Shown here: piece by piece, positions 7,899 to 16,844 of the stretch
Layout: each line of letters begins with the position of its first letter
Numbering within the stretch: the stretch's first letter is position 1
Virus record (IMG/VR): IMGVR_UViG_3300029263_000712
Span: 1-21,385 of that record
From: a virus
Direction: 5' to 3' (one strand)
Length of the DNA: 21,385 nt
Notes under the pieces: generated by a model
What the model saw: the letters and a program-made list of their open reading frames with translations, nothing else
The model's database searches: none
Told to the model about the DNA's origin: nothing
Translations under genes and position numbers: made by a program

Positions 7899-8534
7899 AT
7901 GGTAACTAATTCTTATATCAATACAACCACATACACGCAAGAACAAGATTTGATAGGAAGTCTTGTCGTCGAATCTATTCAAATGCACGGCCAAGACTTT
8001 ACATATATTCCCAGAGATATAGTGAAAGAAGATACCATATTCAACGAAGCAATATCTTCTTTCACTAATACTCACTCTATAGAAATGCATATAGAAAGCG
8101 TCGATGGATTTGAAGGCGAAGGTGATATGTTAACTCAATTCGGATTAACGGTACAAGATCAAATAGTTACGATAGTATCAAAATCTAGGTTTTTGGCAGA
8201 AGTTGGATTTGACAGACCAAAGGTTGGCGATTTGATATATTTGCCATTAGTAGACAAAGCATTTGAAATAAAATTTGTTGAAGATGAAATACCCTTCTAT
8301 CAATTAGGAAAAATGCATGTTTATCAATTGACATCCGAATTGTTTGAGTACTCCCATGAAACGATAAATACGGGCGTAGTAGAAATAGATAACAATTTCT
8401 CTGCAGCCGGATTAGTTGATGATACAATAGATAACCAGCCAGATGCGGATACTGGACTAATACCACTTTCGACTACAACAACAGATGGCGTGATAGATTT
8501 CACAGTCACAAATCCTTTCAGTGAGGACTACTAA
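7899..8534 (+). CDS. 14: Neck protein gp14 (head completion)
   Basis: A 211-residue protein, somewhat shorter than T4 gp14 (256 aa). Family features are the N-terminal segment LVVESIQMHGQDFTYIPRDI, an acidic middle (HIESVDGFEGEGDMLTQFG), and a beta-rich region with RPKVGDLIYLPLVDKAFEIK and QLGKMHVYQLTSELFEYS. These match marine gp14 homologues. It works with gp13 as the neck ring between the portal and the tail terminator. Its ATG is five bases after gp13, and its stop codon directly abuts the gp15 ATG (TAAATG), so 13, 14 and 15 form one translational unit. The C-terminal 50 residues are Asp/Thr-rich and likely flexible. The assignment rests on both similarity and gene order. Confidence 0.88.
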   Translation: MVTNSYINTTTYTQEQDLIGSLVVESIQMHGQDFTYIPRDIVKEDTIFNEAISSFTNTHSIEMHIESVDGFEGEGDMLTQFGLTVQDQIVTIVSKSRFLAEVGFDRPKVGDLIYLPLVDKAFEIKFVEDEIPFYQLGKMHVYQLTSELFEYSHETINTGVVEIDNNFSAAGLVDDTIDNQPDADTGLIPLSTTTTDGVIDFTVTNPFSEDY

Positions 8535-9299
8535 ATGTTAGGAAATCCACACTTTTATAGAGGAACAATTAGAAATTATGTGATTGCATTTGGTTCTATG
8601 TTCAACGATGTACAAATAAAACATACCAATTCAGCTGGAGCAGTTTTAAAAACTATTGATGTGCCATTGGCATACGGTCCTACTGAAAAATATTTGTCCA
8701 GAATTAATAAGGTTGATGAGAATGGTAACGCTGCCATAACATTACCTAGAATGTCTTTTCAAATTGGCGGGTTTACATATGCCCCCGATAGAAAATTATC
8801 AAAGGTTGGAAAAATAACAAAACAAAATCATTCGTCAGATATCAATAAAAAGAATGTTATATATAATCCAGTTCCATATGATATTTCTCTCACTCTTTCT
8901 ATAATGACAAAAAATGCAGATGATGCAACACAAATAGTAGAGCAGATATTGCCATATTTTACACCATCCTTTATAATACCTGTAAAAGAAGTCAACGAAA
9001 TGGGAATTGTAAGAGATACACCATTGACATTAAATTCTGTCGATTATCAAGATGAATATGATGGCGATTTTTTGACAAGAAGATCTTTAGTCTGGTCAAT
9101 GGAATTTACTATGCAAGGGTTTCTATACGGACTCCCAAGAGAACAAAAGTTAATCAGGACAGCTGTGACCAATACCAAAAAATTAAATACAACCGAGCAG
9201 TTTACAAAAAACACAATTACCACAGACCCTGCGGCCGCAGAAGAGTCCAGTTCGTGGAATTTTGTGAATACATTTGACGAAGATTTTGGAGATGAATAA
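8535..9299 (+). CDS. 15: Tail sheath stabilizer / tail completion protein gp15
   Basis: A 254-residue protein close in size to T4 gp15 (272 aa). The N-terminus (HFYRGTIRNYVIAFGSMFND, then VQIKH) corresponds to the T4 FRRY...GDLFSNIQIKR segment. The middle has ITLPRMSFQIGGFTYAPDRK. The strongest landmark is DDATQIVEQILPYFTPSF, nearly identical to the T4 EQILPYF motif. The later LTRRSLVWSMEFTMQGFLYG matches the T4 SRRRIEWSLTFEVNG block. gp15 caps the tail at the head-proximal end and joins it to the neck. The start follows gp14 with no gap, with GAGGA just upstream. Its TAA overlaps the gp16 ATG (TAATG), which suggests re-initiation. Confidence 0.93.
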   Translation: MLGNPHFYRGTIRNYVIAFGSMFNDVQIKHTNSAGAVLKTIDVPLAYGPTEKYLSRINKVDENGNAAITLPRMSFQIGGFTYAPDRKLSKVGKITKQNHSSDINKKNVIYNPVPYDISLTLSIMTKNADDATQIVEQILPYFTPSFIIPVKEVNEMGIVRDTPLTLNSVDYQDEYDGDFLTRRSLVWSMEFTMQGFLYGLPREQKLIRTAVTNTKKLNTTEQFTKNTITTDPAAAEESSSWNFVNTFDEDFGDE

Positions 9300-9721
9300 T
9301 GAAAGAATTTAATAATGAGCATTTGGGTAAATTTTTGGATATAGAAAATGATATGGAATCTACTGAAATAGAAATAATGGATGATAAAGAATCTAAGGAA
9401 ATTGTTCGGGGCGATGAGATATTAGATGATTACGCACTACGACGAAAGACCTTACACAATCTTGTAGACACAGGGCAAGAGGCTTTAACTCATATGATGT
9501 TAGTTGCCAAAGAAAGCGATCACCCAAGAGCATTTGAAGTAGTAGGACAGTTAATGAAAACCACATCAGATATGGTTGCAGATCTTACTAAACTACAAAT
9601 TGAAATGAACAAAATAGAATCTGAAAAAGGCGGTTCAAGTAAAGTAGTTAATAACAATTCGGTGTTTGTAGGAAACACTAATGAATTACTTGAAATGTTA
9701 AAGGGCAAAAATAGAGAATGA
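9299..9721 (+). CDS. 16: Small terminase subunit gp16
   Basis: A 140-residue protein (T4 gp16 is 164). Residues 1-45 are very acidic. From about residue 46 there is a helical core: YALRRKTLHNLVDTGQEALT, then AKESDHPRAFEVVGQLMKTT and a likely coiled coil (ADLTKLQIEMNKIESEK). The ESDHPRAFEV motif is the hallmark of marine gp16 proteins. gp16 assembles as a ring that recognises DNA and stimulates the gp17 ATPase and nuclease during headful packaging. It is coupled at both ends: TAATG with gp15 and ATGA with gp17. The order 16-17 with overlap is standard in T4-like phages. Confidence 0.92.
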   Translation: MKEFNNEHLGKFLDIENDMESTEIEIMDDKESKEIVRGDEILDDYALRRKTLHNLVDTGQEALTHMMLVAKESDHPRAFEVVGQLMKTTSDMVADLTKLQIEMNKIESEKGGSSKVVNNNSVFVGNTNELLEMLKGKNRE

Positions 9722-11355
9722 GTGATATTTATAACAATAATCCGAGGCTCAAATCTTCGGGAGTTGAAATACAATGGACAGAAGAACAGGCAAAAGAATA
9801 TGTAAAATGTATGGAAGACCCTATACATTTTATTAAAACCTATGTTAAAATTGTTAACCTAGACCAAGGCCTTATCAATTTTGAGTTGTATCCATTTCAA
9901 GAAAAAATGGTAAACAGTTTTTATGAAAACCGTTTCACTATTTGTAAAATTGGCCGGCAGTCTGGAAAATCCATTACATGTATTGCATTTTTTCTACATT
10001 ATTTAATTTTCACCAAAGATGTATCAGTCGCACTACTCGCTAACAAACTTGCAACTGCCAGAGAATTACTAGGAAGGTTGCAGATGGCTTATGAACATTT
10101 GCCCCACTGGTTACAACAGGGTGTTGAAGTTTGGAATAAAGGTAGTATTGAATTAGAAAATGGTTCAAAAATTATGGCAGCTGCTACATCGTCATCCGCT
10201 ATTCGTGGTGGATCATTTAATGTTCTATTCCTTGACGAATTTGCGTTTGTTCCTATAGAACTCGCAGAGGAATTTTTCAATTCAGTATATCCGACAATTT
10301 CATCAGGACAATCTACAAAAGTAATTATCGTATCAACCCCACAGGGAATGAATCACTTTTACAAATTATGGACAGACGCAGAAGAAGGCAGAAATTCTTA
10401 CGTTCCTATCGAAGTCCATTGGTCAGAGTTACCAGGCCGAGATGAAAAATGGAAAGCGATGACCATTAAAAATACCAGCGCAGAACAATTTCGACAAGAA
10501 TTTGACACAGAATTTCTTGGAAGTACAAACACCCTCATAAACGTCACAAAATTAAAAAATATGCCATATAAAACTCCAAGGCAGAGTTTAGAAAATGGGT
10601 CATTAAAAGTATATGAGAGACCCAAAAAAAATCATTTATACTTTATGACGATAGATGTGTCAAGAGGGAAAGGACAGGATTATTCTGCTTTTTCGGTTTT
10701 TGACTGTACAGATATTCCATACAAACAGGTAGCCGTATTTAAATCTAATGAAATACCGCCGATGATATATCCAACAATTATTAACAAAATATCAAATTCT
10801 TATAACGAAGCACTAATATTAGTTGAAATTAATGATGTTGGTCAACAGGTAAGTGACATTTTATATCACGATCTGGAAAATACAAATCTAATAAGTATTA
10901 TGAGCGATACCAGAAAAGGACAGAGTATTAGTTCTGGATTTGGATCGAATAGTAACACATTAGGAATTAGGACAACAAAAGCAACTAAAAAAATAGGTTG
11001 CATGAATATGAAAAGTCTTATAGAAGAAGATAAATTATATATCAGAGATTATGACACAATAAATGAATTGACTACATTCGTACAAAAAGGTCCGAAATAT
11101 GAAGCCGAGAGAGGTAGGCATGATGATTTAGTCGATACTCTTATATTATTTTCTTGGATGACTACAGATCCATACTTTAAATCTATGTGTGATATTGATA
11201 CTAGAAAAGAGATTTATGATGAAAGAATGAGACATTTAGAAGAAAATATGTTGCCGTTTGGGTTTGTATCAAATGGATTTGATGATGAAAGTTTTGTAGA
11301 TGATAGTGGCGATTTATGGACGGTACAACCGGATGATTCTACTATAAGATTTTGA
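9718..11355 (+). CDS. 17: Large terminase subunit gp17 (packaging ATPase/nuclease)
   Basis: A 545-residue protein (T4 gp17 is 610). The N-terminal ATPase has an adenine-binding-like LYPFQ (58-60 region), a Walker A motif GRQSGKS (residues 79-85), a Walker B motif VLFLDEF (169-175, Asp173/Glu174) and a coupling motif VSTPQG (205-210). The C-terminal RNase H-type nuclease has acidic residues at Asp313 (TIDVSRGKGQDYS), Glu370 (LVEINDVGQ) and Asp470 (GRHDDLVDTL), matching the T4 catalytic triad Asp401, Glu458 and Asp542. All motifs are intact, so it should power and cut DNA in headful packaging at the portal. The ATG overlaps the gp16 stop (ATGA). The ribosome site is weak (AAGGG about 15 bases upstream), so translation likely depends on coupling. 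No intein or intron is seen. Confidence 0.97.
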   Translation: MSDIYNNNPRLKSSGVEIQWTEEQAKEYVKCMEDPIHFIKTYVKIVNLDQGLINFELYPFQEKMVNSFYENRFTICKIGRQSGKSITCIAFFLHYLIFTKDVSVALLANKLATARELLGRLQMAYEHLPHWLQQGVEVWNKGSIELENGSKIMAAATSSSAIRGGSFNVLFLDEFAFVPIELAEEFFNSVYPTISSGQSTKVIIVSTPQGMNHFYKLWTDAEEGRNSYVPIEVHWSELPGRDEKWKAMTIKNTSAEQFRQEFDTEFLGSTNTLINVTKLKNMPYKTPRQSLENGSLKVYERPKKNHLYFMTIDVSRGKGQDYSAFSVFDCTDIPYKQVAVFKSNEIPPMIYPTIINKISNSYNEALILVEINDVGQQVSDILYHDLENTNLISIMSDTRKGQSISSGFGSNSNTLGIRTTKATKKIGCMNMKSLIEEDKLYIRDYDTINELTTFVQKGPKYEAERGRHDDLVDTLILFSWMTTDPYFKSMCDIDTRKEIYDERMRHLEENMLPFGFVSNGFDDESFVDDSGDLWTVQPDDSTIRF

Positions 11356-11377
11356 GTTTAAGTGACTTTGTAGTTTT

Positions 11378-11385
11378 TATAAATA
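11378..11385 (+). promoter_or_regulatory. T4-type late promoter octamer (TATAAATA)
   Basis: Exact octamer preceded by a T run in the 71-base gap between gp17 and gp18, ending 41 bases before the sheath ATG. This is one of the longest intergenic gaps in the window, as suits a strong separate promoter for sheath synthesis. Confidence 0.78.
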
Positions 11386-11426
11386 AATACAAAATACTAT
11401 TAAAATAAATCAAAGGAGATTAAAAA

Positions 11427-14400
11427 ATGGCATTCCAAGTTAGCCCCGGCGTTAATATTTCAGAAATAGATGCGTCTACCAGTGTTCCAGCTGTAATCAC
11501 GAATGTTGGTGCCCTTGTCGGTAGATTCGCCAAAGGCCCCGTCAGCGAAGTAGTCGAAATTTCAAGCGAAGAACAACTCTTGAATATTTTCGGATCGCCC
11601 AATGACACCAATTACAAATCGTGGTTTACTGCCGCGAACTTTTTGTCGTATAGCAATTCGTTAAAAGTTGTAAGAGTTGTTGCTGATGGTGCGAGTCAAG
11701 ACAAAGCAAGAAATGCATTGTCAGGTAAAGTAACTGCAGCTGCCGCTGTTGCAAGTACTCAAACATTTACTGGTCAAGATGAAGATGTGACCACTTTGCA
11801 TGGTTCATCGAGACAAGAATTTAAAATCGACACAACTGTAGCTAGAGGAACAGAATATAATTTGCATACAGGGATTGAAGAAGTTTCTGGCGATGCAGCT
11901 CCACAAATGTTGATGCCAAGATCCAGTACTGCGATTGCTTCGAGTGTTACTTTGGTAGCTCCTGCAAGTGCCGCGGCTGGCGATAAAGCAATGAGAAAAG
12001 TTTTGTCTAGTGACGTTTCGATTTTCATGGGTAATTCCACAGTAACGGATACTGCTAGTTTAGGTCTTCTACCAGCAAATAGATATTCTCTAAGTGATAA
12101 CTTAGACGGATCTGGTGTATTTCTAGGTTCTCAAATAGACTTTACTAACAACTTAGGTCAAAGAACATCTGCTGGTCCATATTTCATATATCATGGTGGA
12201 TCGACAGGAAAAAGATTAGTTACTTCGGGTACTGAAGCTTCAGCTCAGACAGCAGGATTTACTTATCCATTATATACCAGACAATCAACTTCTAATCTAG
12301 CAGATTCTGGAGTTTATGGTGGTGATGGTGCTTCACATGTGCATTATTCAACAACATATGGTGGTGCTGCTACAGCGGTATCAAGTAACGCATTAACCCT
12401 ACCAGCAACACATGGTCTTATCAAGGGCGATGTAGTAGTTTATCACAGCGACCAAGTTGTTACGGGTGCAGCGGTATCTGAAGTTGGACTGAAACCACAT
12501 ACTACTTATTTTGTTGCTTCTGTTAGTGGTGCTGATATAGAATTGTCAGAGACATATAATTATTCGACAGAGACAGCAGGAACAGTGGTAACTCTTACTG
12601 CTATTAGTTCTTATACTCATGCTCTCTATCAAGCATTCTATATGCCAAGTTCTAATACTGCAATGAATCATTCAAAATCAACAGCACCTGTTGAGCCTGG
12701 CATATTGCCATTTCTTGGTGTAGTTGATACAGTGACCATTGTAGTCGCGCAACAGTCAACCTTTACATTGAATAAAGCTCCTGGCGCTGCGGCAGTCAGT
12801 GGTAATTTGGTTGGATCTATTCAATCAGGAAATCCAGATGACGTTGATGGTACTACCGACAGCGATACAACTCACGGCGTTACAGATTATTCGGTTACTG
12901 CTAACAGTTCTACTATCACATATACTTCTAATTTGCCAAGAACTATGCAAACAGAAGTTGTTACAGTACCAAGGCAGAAAACATTTAAACTGCAAACTGC
13001 TGTCGATGTTGGTAATGGACAAACTATTGCAGTTACAATTGGTGGCGTTGTTGCAAACGCTGGTACTGAATTGGGAGAATATGTTCTTTCTAGTGATGGT
13101 CAAAATCTGACCTTTGGTGGTGCGGTTGCTAATGCTAATTTCAAACCAAAAACCGCAGACACAGTAGTCGTTACAGTCAGCAGTAAATTGTCAAATAGTT
13201 TCACTTATGATTCTGCTCAAGTATTGATGAAAAATTCAGATGCCTTTGATGATTCTAATTTGTTTGCAAGTGCTTCGACCGGTATGAATTTGACAGGACA
13301 TGAATTTGTTGCAAGATCGCCAGGAAATTGGGCTAACGATCTGCATGTGTATTTGATAGATGAATCTTCTTATGATACATTTGTTACTGAAGAACCATCT
13401 ATCGCTTCTGGATTGTCTGGCAAACCAAGAGCAAATGATGGAACAAAAGACCCATCTGAAACACAAGTTGGTTCTGAAACAATAAGTCAAGGACTTAGTT
13501 TGATTGTAACACAAGTAAATTCTGATGGACTTGTAACGACCGTAGAAATTTTAGACAACTTGTCTAAAGCAGGAAACGGAAAAAGTAGTGATGGTCAAAA
13601 TATTTATTATGTTGATTATATCAATGCATATTCCAATTATGTATTCTGTGTAAACCATCCTGCAACAACAGGTATGGATTGGGGAACAAATCTTAGTTCA
13701 ACTCCAGGCTCTGTTAAACTCGATTTTGCAAAATTAAATCAAGTTGCATCTATAACTGATGGTTCTGAAGTATATATTTCTCGACCATTCGGAAATGGAT
13801 ATGATGGACAGGCACCACAGCAAGGTAATTTTCAAGCTGGGTTTGATATATATTCTGACGCCGAAACTGTAGATGTTTCGTTTTTGATGCAAGGTGAAAG
13901 TGCCGATCTTTCCGAAAGTCCAGCTGGTATGGTAAGTCATATCATTAATGTCGCTGCGACTAGACAAGACTGCGTTGCTTGTATTTCTCCTACAGAGGCT
14001 GTTGTACTTGCAGATAAAACCGATGGTGGAACCGATCAAACTAGAACCTTCTATTCTACAGTGGCAAAGAGTAATTATGCATTTGCAGACTCTAACTACA
14101 AATATATGTCTGATAAGTATAACAACAAATTTAGATTTGTACCGTTTAATGGCGATACAGCTGGTTTGATGGTAAGAAGTGAAGTTGAAAGGGACGCATG
14201 GTTCTCTCCAGCTGGTTTTAATCGTGGTGTTTACAAAGGTGTTGTAAAAACTATGATGGAACAGACTAAGAGTTCGCGCGATGCGTTATATAAAGAGGCA
14301 ATCAATCCAGTAGTCAATTTTGCTGGACAAGGTACTGTTCTTTTTGGAGATAAAACCTTTACAATGAAACCATCTGCTTTTGATAGAATCAATGTCAGAA

Positions 14401-14714
14401 GATTGTTTATTGTTCTTGAAAAATCTATTGCAACTGCTGCGAAATTTACATTGTTTGAATTTAACGATGAATTTACTCGGGCTCAGTTTACATCATTGAT
14501 TGAACCATTCTTGCGGGACATCAAAGGTAGACGTGGAATTCATGATTTTAAGGTAGTTTGTGATAGTACAAATAACACCGCAAATGTCATTGATTCAAAT
14601 CAATTTGTCGGAGATATCTTCATTCAACCAGCGCGTTCTATCAACTTTATCCAACTTAACTTTGTTGCAGTACGCACAGGTGTAAGTTTCGATGAAATCG
14701 TTGGTGTAGTTTAA
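11427..14714 (+). CDS. 18: Tail sheath protein gp18, with large insertion
   Basis: The contractile sheath subunit. The N-terminal core (MAFQVSPGVNISEIDASTSV, then VGALVGRFAKGPV and a block ending in LKVVRVV at about residue 85) is typical of gp18. The C-terminal core contains SRDALYKEAINPVVNFAGQG, VLFGDKTF, RINVRRLFIVLEKSI and FEFNDEFTRAQF, and ends GVSFDEIVGVV. These are the conserved sheath segments that form the inner ring and the interlocking arms. At 1095 residues it far exceeds T4 gp18 (659). The excess lies mainly between residues 95 and 625, before SPGNWANDLHVYLID where the recognised core resumes. A strong ribosome site (AAAGGAGAT, 11412-11420) and a late promoter fit high expression. 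The surface-exposed insertion is an inference from known sheath structure. Confidence 0.95.
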   Translation: MAFQVSPGVNISEIDASTSVPAVITNVGALVGRFAKGPVSEVVEISSEEQLLNIFGSPNDTNYKSWFTAANFLSYSNSLKVVRVVADGASQDKARNALSGKVTAAAAVASTQTFTGQDEDVTTLHGSSRQEFKIDTTVARGTEYNLHTGIEEVSGDAAPQMLMPRSSTAIASSVTLVAPASAAAGDKAMRKVLSSDVSIFMGNSTVTDTASLGLLPANRYSLSDNLDGSGVFLGSQIDFTNNLGQRTSAGPYFIYHGGSTGKRLVTSGTEASAQTAGFTYPLYTRQSTSNLADSGVYGGDGASHVHYSTTYGGAATAVSSNALTLPATHGLIKGDVVVYHSDQVVTGAAVSEVGLKPHTTYFVASVSGADIELSETYNYSTETAGTVVTLTAISSYTHALYQAFYMPSSNTAMNHSKSTAPVEPGILPFLGVVDTVTIVVAQQSTFTLNKAPGAAAVSGNLVGSIQSGNPDDVDGTTDSDTTHGVTDYSVTANSSTITYTSNLPRTMQTEVVTVPRQKTFKLQTAVDVGNGQTIAVTIGGVVANAGTELGEYVLSSDGQNLTFGGAVANANFKPKTADTVVVTVSSKLSNSFTYDSAQVLMKNSDAFDDSNLFASASTGMNLTGHEFVARSPGNWANDLHVYLIDESSYDTFVTEEPSIASGLSGKPRANDGTKDPSETQVGSETISQGLSLIVTQVNSDGLVTTVEILDNLSKAGNGKSSDGQNIYYVDYINAYSNYVFCVNHPATTGMDWGTNLSSTPGSVKLDFAKLNQVASITDGSEVYISRPFGNGYDGQAPQQGNFQAGFDIYSDAETVDVSFLMQGESADLSESPAGMVSHIINVAATRQDCVACISPTEAVVLADKTDGGTDQTRTFYSTVAKSNYAFADSNYKYMSDKYNNKFRFVPFNGDTAGLMVRSEVERDAWFSPAGFNRGVYKGVVKTMMEQTKSSRDALYKEAINPVVNFAGQGTVLFGDKTFTMKPSAFDRINVRRLFIVLEKSIATAAKFTLFEFNDEFTRAQFTSLIEPFLRDIKGRRGIHDFKVVCDSTNNTANVIDSNQFVGDIFIQPARSINFIQLNFVAVRTGVSFDEIVGVV
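11709..13301 (+). other. Insertion region within the sheath protein
   Basis: Residues about 95-625 of gp18 separate the two recognised sheath core segments. The region is Ser/Thr/Gly/Ala-rich, almost without Cys, and reads as several beta domains. Residues about 320-400 (around THGLIKGDVVVYHS, His329) closely follow the pattern of the HGL modules in the giant fibre (14 bases to 6.6 kb block), including the later TTYFV...IELS strands. Boundaries are approximate because they come from reading conserved core motifs by eye. Confidence 0.6.
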
Positions 14715-14722
14715 TATAAATA
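14715..14722 (+). promoter_or_regulatory. T4-type late promoter octamer (TATAAATA)
   Basis: Exact octamer immediately after the gp18 stop codon, ending 28 bases before the tail tube ATG. It gives gp19 its own late start in addition to read-through from gp18. Confidence 0.75.
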
Positions 14723-14750
14723 AAAGTAAACAATTAGGAGATAAACAAAA

Positions 14751-15281
14751 ATGGCATTTAATGTAGACACATTTAAATCAAACTTTTCGGATGGGGGTGC
14801 CCGTCCGAATCTATTCTCGGTATCATTACAGACGCCCGGCCTCGTTCCAAATTTGCGAGAGGGTGGATCATTTGAAATAAAAGCAGCACAAATTCCTTCT
14901 GCTACAATCGCACAAGTAGATGTTCCATATTTTGGCAGACAAATCAGAGTTGCTGGAAATAGAACATTCGAACCTTGGACTGTAACAGTTTTCCAAAAAG
15001 AAGATTTTGCAATCAGAAATGCAATGGAACAGTGGATGAATACTATCAATTCTCATGTTTTAAATGATGGATTGAATGGCGGTCAAACTTACAAATCAGA
15101 CGCTATTGTAAAACATTTCGGAAAAACAGGTGGAAACACGGCAATCGCAACATATAAATTTATGGGCCTTTTCCCTACAGAAATTTCTGCTGTCGATCTT
15201 GGTTGGGATACAAATGATGCAATTGAAGAATTCACAATGACATTTGCATATGATTATTGGGAACATGTTGGAGTCGTTTAA
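14751..15281 (+). CDS. 19: Tail tube protein gp19
   Basis: A 176-residue protein close to T4 gp19 (163 aa). The N-terminus MAFNVDTFKSNF, the ARPNLFSVSLQTPG strand, the IKAAQIPSATIAQVDVPYFG segment, RTFEPWTVTVFQKEDFAIRN and the C-terminal IEEFTMTFAYDYWEH are the standard tube-fold elements. Hexamers stack inside the gp18 sheath to form the DNA conduit. AGGAG at 14736-14740 supports the start. It sits between sheath and portal genes as in T4. The gene ends with tandem stops (TAATAA). Confidence 0.96.
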   Translation: MAFNVDTFKSNFSDGGARPNLFSVSLQTPGLVPNLREGGSFEIKAAQIPSATIAQVDVPYFGRQIRVAGNRTFEPWTVTVFQKEDFAIRNAMEQWMNTINSHVLNDGLNGGQTYKSDAIVKHFGKTGGNTAIATYKFMGLFPTEISAVDLGWDTNDAIEEFTMTFAYDYWEHVGVV

Positions 15282-15315
15282 TAAACGTGCCAACAGCCAG
15301 TAGATAGGATATAGT

Positions 15316-16824
15316 ATGGAAGTTAAGTTATTTGGGTTTACCCTATTAAAAACTAATGAAGAAACTAAAGAGCTAAAGTCGTTTGTACCTCAAGAAAGTG
15401 CAAACGACGATGGCAATCTTACAGTTTCTTCCAATTTTTACTCGACATCATTAAATTTAGATGGTGGCGCACGAAGTGATGCTGAGTTAATAGATAGATA
15501 TAGAGATATGTCTATCCACCCAGAAGTTGAAATTGCAATTGATGATATTGTATCAGAAGCGATAGTAAACGAAGCAGACGAATCTCCCGTCAAAATATTA
15601 ACAAAAAACTTAGATTTAGCAGATGGTATCAAAACCAAGATTTCAAAGGAATTTGAAAATGTTTTGAGTATGCTGAATTTTAACAGGGCTGGATATGATG
15701 TTTTTAAAAGTTGGTATGTTGATGGTAGAATTTACTATCACATTATCATTGATCCTAAAAAACCAAAAGATGGTATCAAAGAACTAAGAAAAATCGATCC
15801 AAGAAAAATTAAAAAAGTAAAACATGTTCAAAAAGGTTTAGATAAAAATAGAACTGAACTTGTCGAAGGTGTTAAGGAATATTATCTATATAATGAAAAG
15901 GGGTTAGGTTCGACTGAGAAACAGTCTGGAATTCCCATTTCGATGGATTCTATTTCTCATGTAACTTCTGGATTGAAAGATTCTAGAAAAAATCATGTAA
16001 TCGGACATCTTCATAAGGCGATTAAGGCCTGCAATCAATTACAAATGGTTGAAGATTCTGTAGTTATTTATAGATGGACCCGCGCACCAGAACGCAGAGT
16101 ATTCTATATTGATGTTGGCAACTTACCCAAACTCAAGGCCGAACAATATATCGGCGACATTATGAACAAATATAAAAATAAAGTTGCATATGACGCATCA
16201 ACCGGCGAAGTTAAAGACGATAAACGCCATATGTCTATGTTAGAAGATTTCTGGTTTCCACGCCGTGAAGGTGGTAGAGGAACTGAAATTGAAACTTTGC
16301 CTGGCGGATCAAACTTGGGTGAAATGGATGATGTTATATACTTTCAAAAGAAATTATACAAGTCATTAAACGTACCTATTTCTAGGCTGGAACAAGATTC
16401 TGGAATGCAACTTGGTAGGGCGACAGAAATTTCAAGAGATGAATATAAATTTTACAGATTTATTGTAAGACTCAGAAAACAGTTTAACCAGTTATTTTTA
16501 GATTTGTTGAAAAAGCAACTTATATTAAAAGAAATTATAACGCCAGATGAGTGGACAACAATTTCTCAAAATATTATTTTTGACTTTACACAAGATTCAT
16601 ATCATGCTGAAGTTAAAAATCAAGAAATGTTAATTGGTAGAATCGACTTGCTTTCCAATATGACAGATTATGTCGGCAAGTATTATTCCAATAAGTGGAT
16701 AATGACAAATCTTCTCAAATTCTCAGAAGAAGAAGTTAACGCAATGAAAAAAGAAATTACTGCTGAGAAGAAAGACCCTATATTTAAACCTTCTGAAGAA
16801 GATGAAGAAGGTGGTTTTAAATAA
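15316..16824 (+). CDS. 20: Portal vertex protein gp20
   Basis: A 502-residue protein (T4 gp20 is 524). Recognisable segments include the N-terminal DAELIDRYRDMSIHPEVEIA, DDIVSEAIV, KSWYVDGRIYYHIIIDPKKP, the YRWTRAPERRVFYIDVGNLP strand-helix block, WFPRREGGRGTEIETLPGG and NVPISRLEQDSGMQLGRATE followed by ISRDEYKF. All are canonical for T4-type portals. Twelve copies form the ring through which DNA is packaged and ejected, and this ring nucleates prohead assembly on gp21/gp22 cores. The C-terminus is acidic and likely flexible. The start has AGGAT shortly upstream (about 15305). No late octamer was seen in the short gap before it, so it probably depends on read-through from gp19. Confidence 0.96.
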   Translation: MEVKLFGFTLLKTNEETKELKSFVPQESANDDGNLTVSSNFYSTSLNLDGGARSDAELIDRYRDMSIHPEVEIAIDDIVSEAIVNEADESPVKILTKNLDLADGIKTKISKEFENVLSMLNFNRAGYDVFKSWYVDGRIYYHIIIDPKKPKDGIKELRKIDPRKIKKVKHVQKGLDKNRTELVEGVKEYYLYNEKGLGSTEKQSGIPISMDSISHVTSGLKDSRKNHVIGHLHKAIKACNQLQMVEDSVVIYRWTRAPERRVFYIDVGNLPKLKAEQYIGDIMNKYKNKVAYDASTGEVKDDKRHMSMLEDFWFPRREGGRGTEIETLPGGSNLGEMDDVIYFQKKLYKSLNVPISRLEQDSGMQLGRATEISRDEYKFYRFIVRLRKQFNQLFLDLLKKQLILKEIITPDEWTTISQNIIFDFTQDSYHAEVKNQEMLIGRIDLLSNMTDYVGKYYSNKWIMTNLLKFSEEEVNAMKKEITAEKKDPIFKPSEEDEEGGFK

Positions 16825-16844
16825 CATGAAAAAGGATGTGAAAA

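Noticed and set aside
8363-8370. GATAAATA (7/8 late octamer) inside gp14
   Set aside because: Single mismatch, coding location, no extra gene requirement downstream; chance occurrence is likely.
9726-9733. TATAAATA on the minus strand near the gp17 start
   Set aside because: It would point against all genes and has no minus-strand gene to serve. One such hit is expected by chance in AT-rich DNA.
12799-13110. 103-codon + strand frame inside gp18
   Set aside because: Out of frame within the sheath gene, Leu/Gln-rich shadow composition, no ribosome site; gp18 is continuous through it, so no frameshift is needed.
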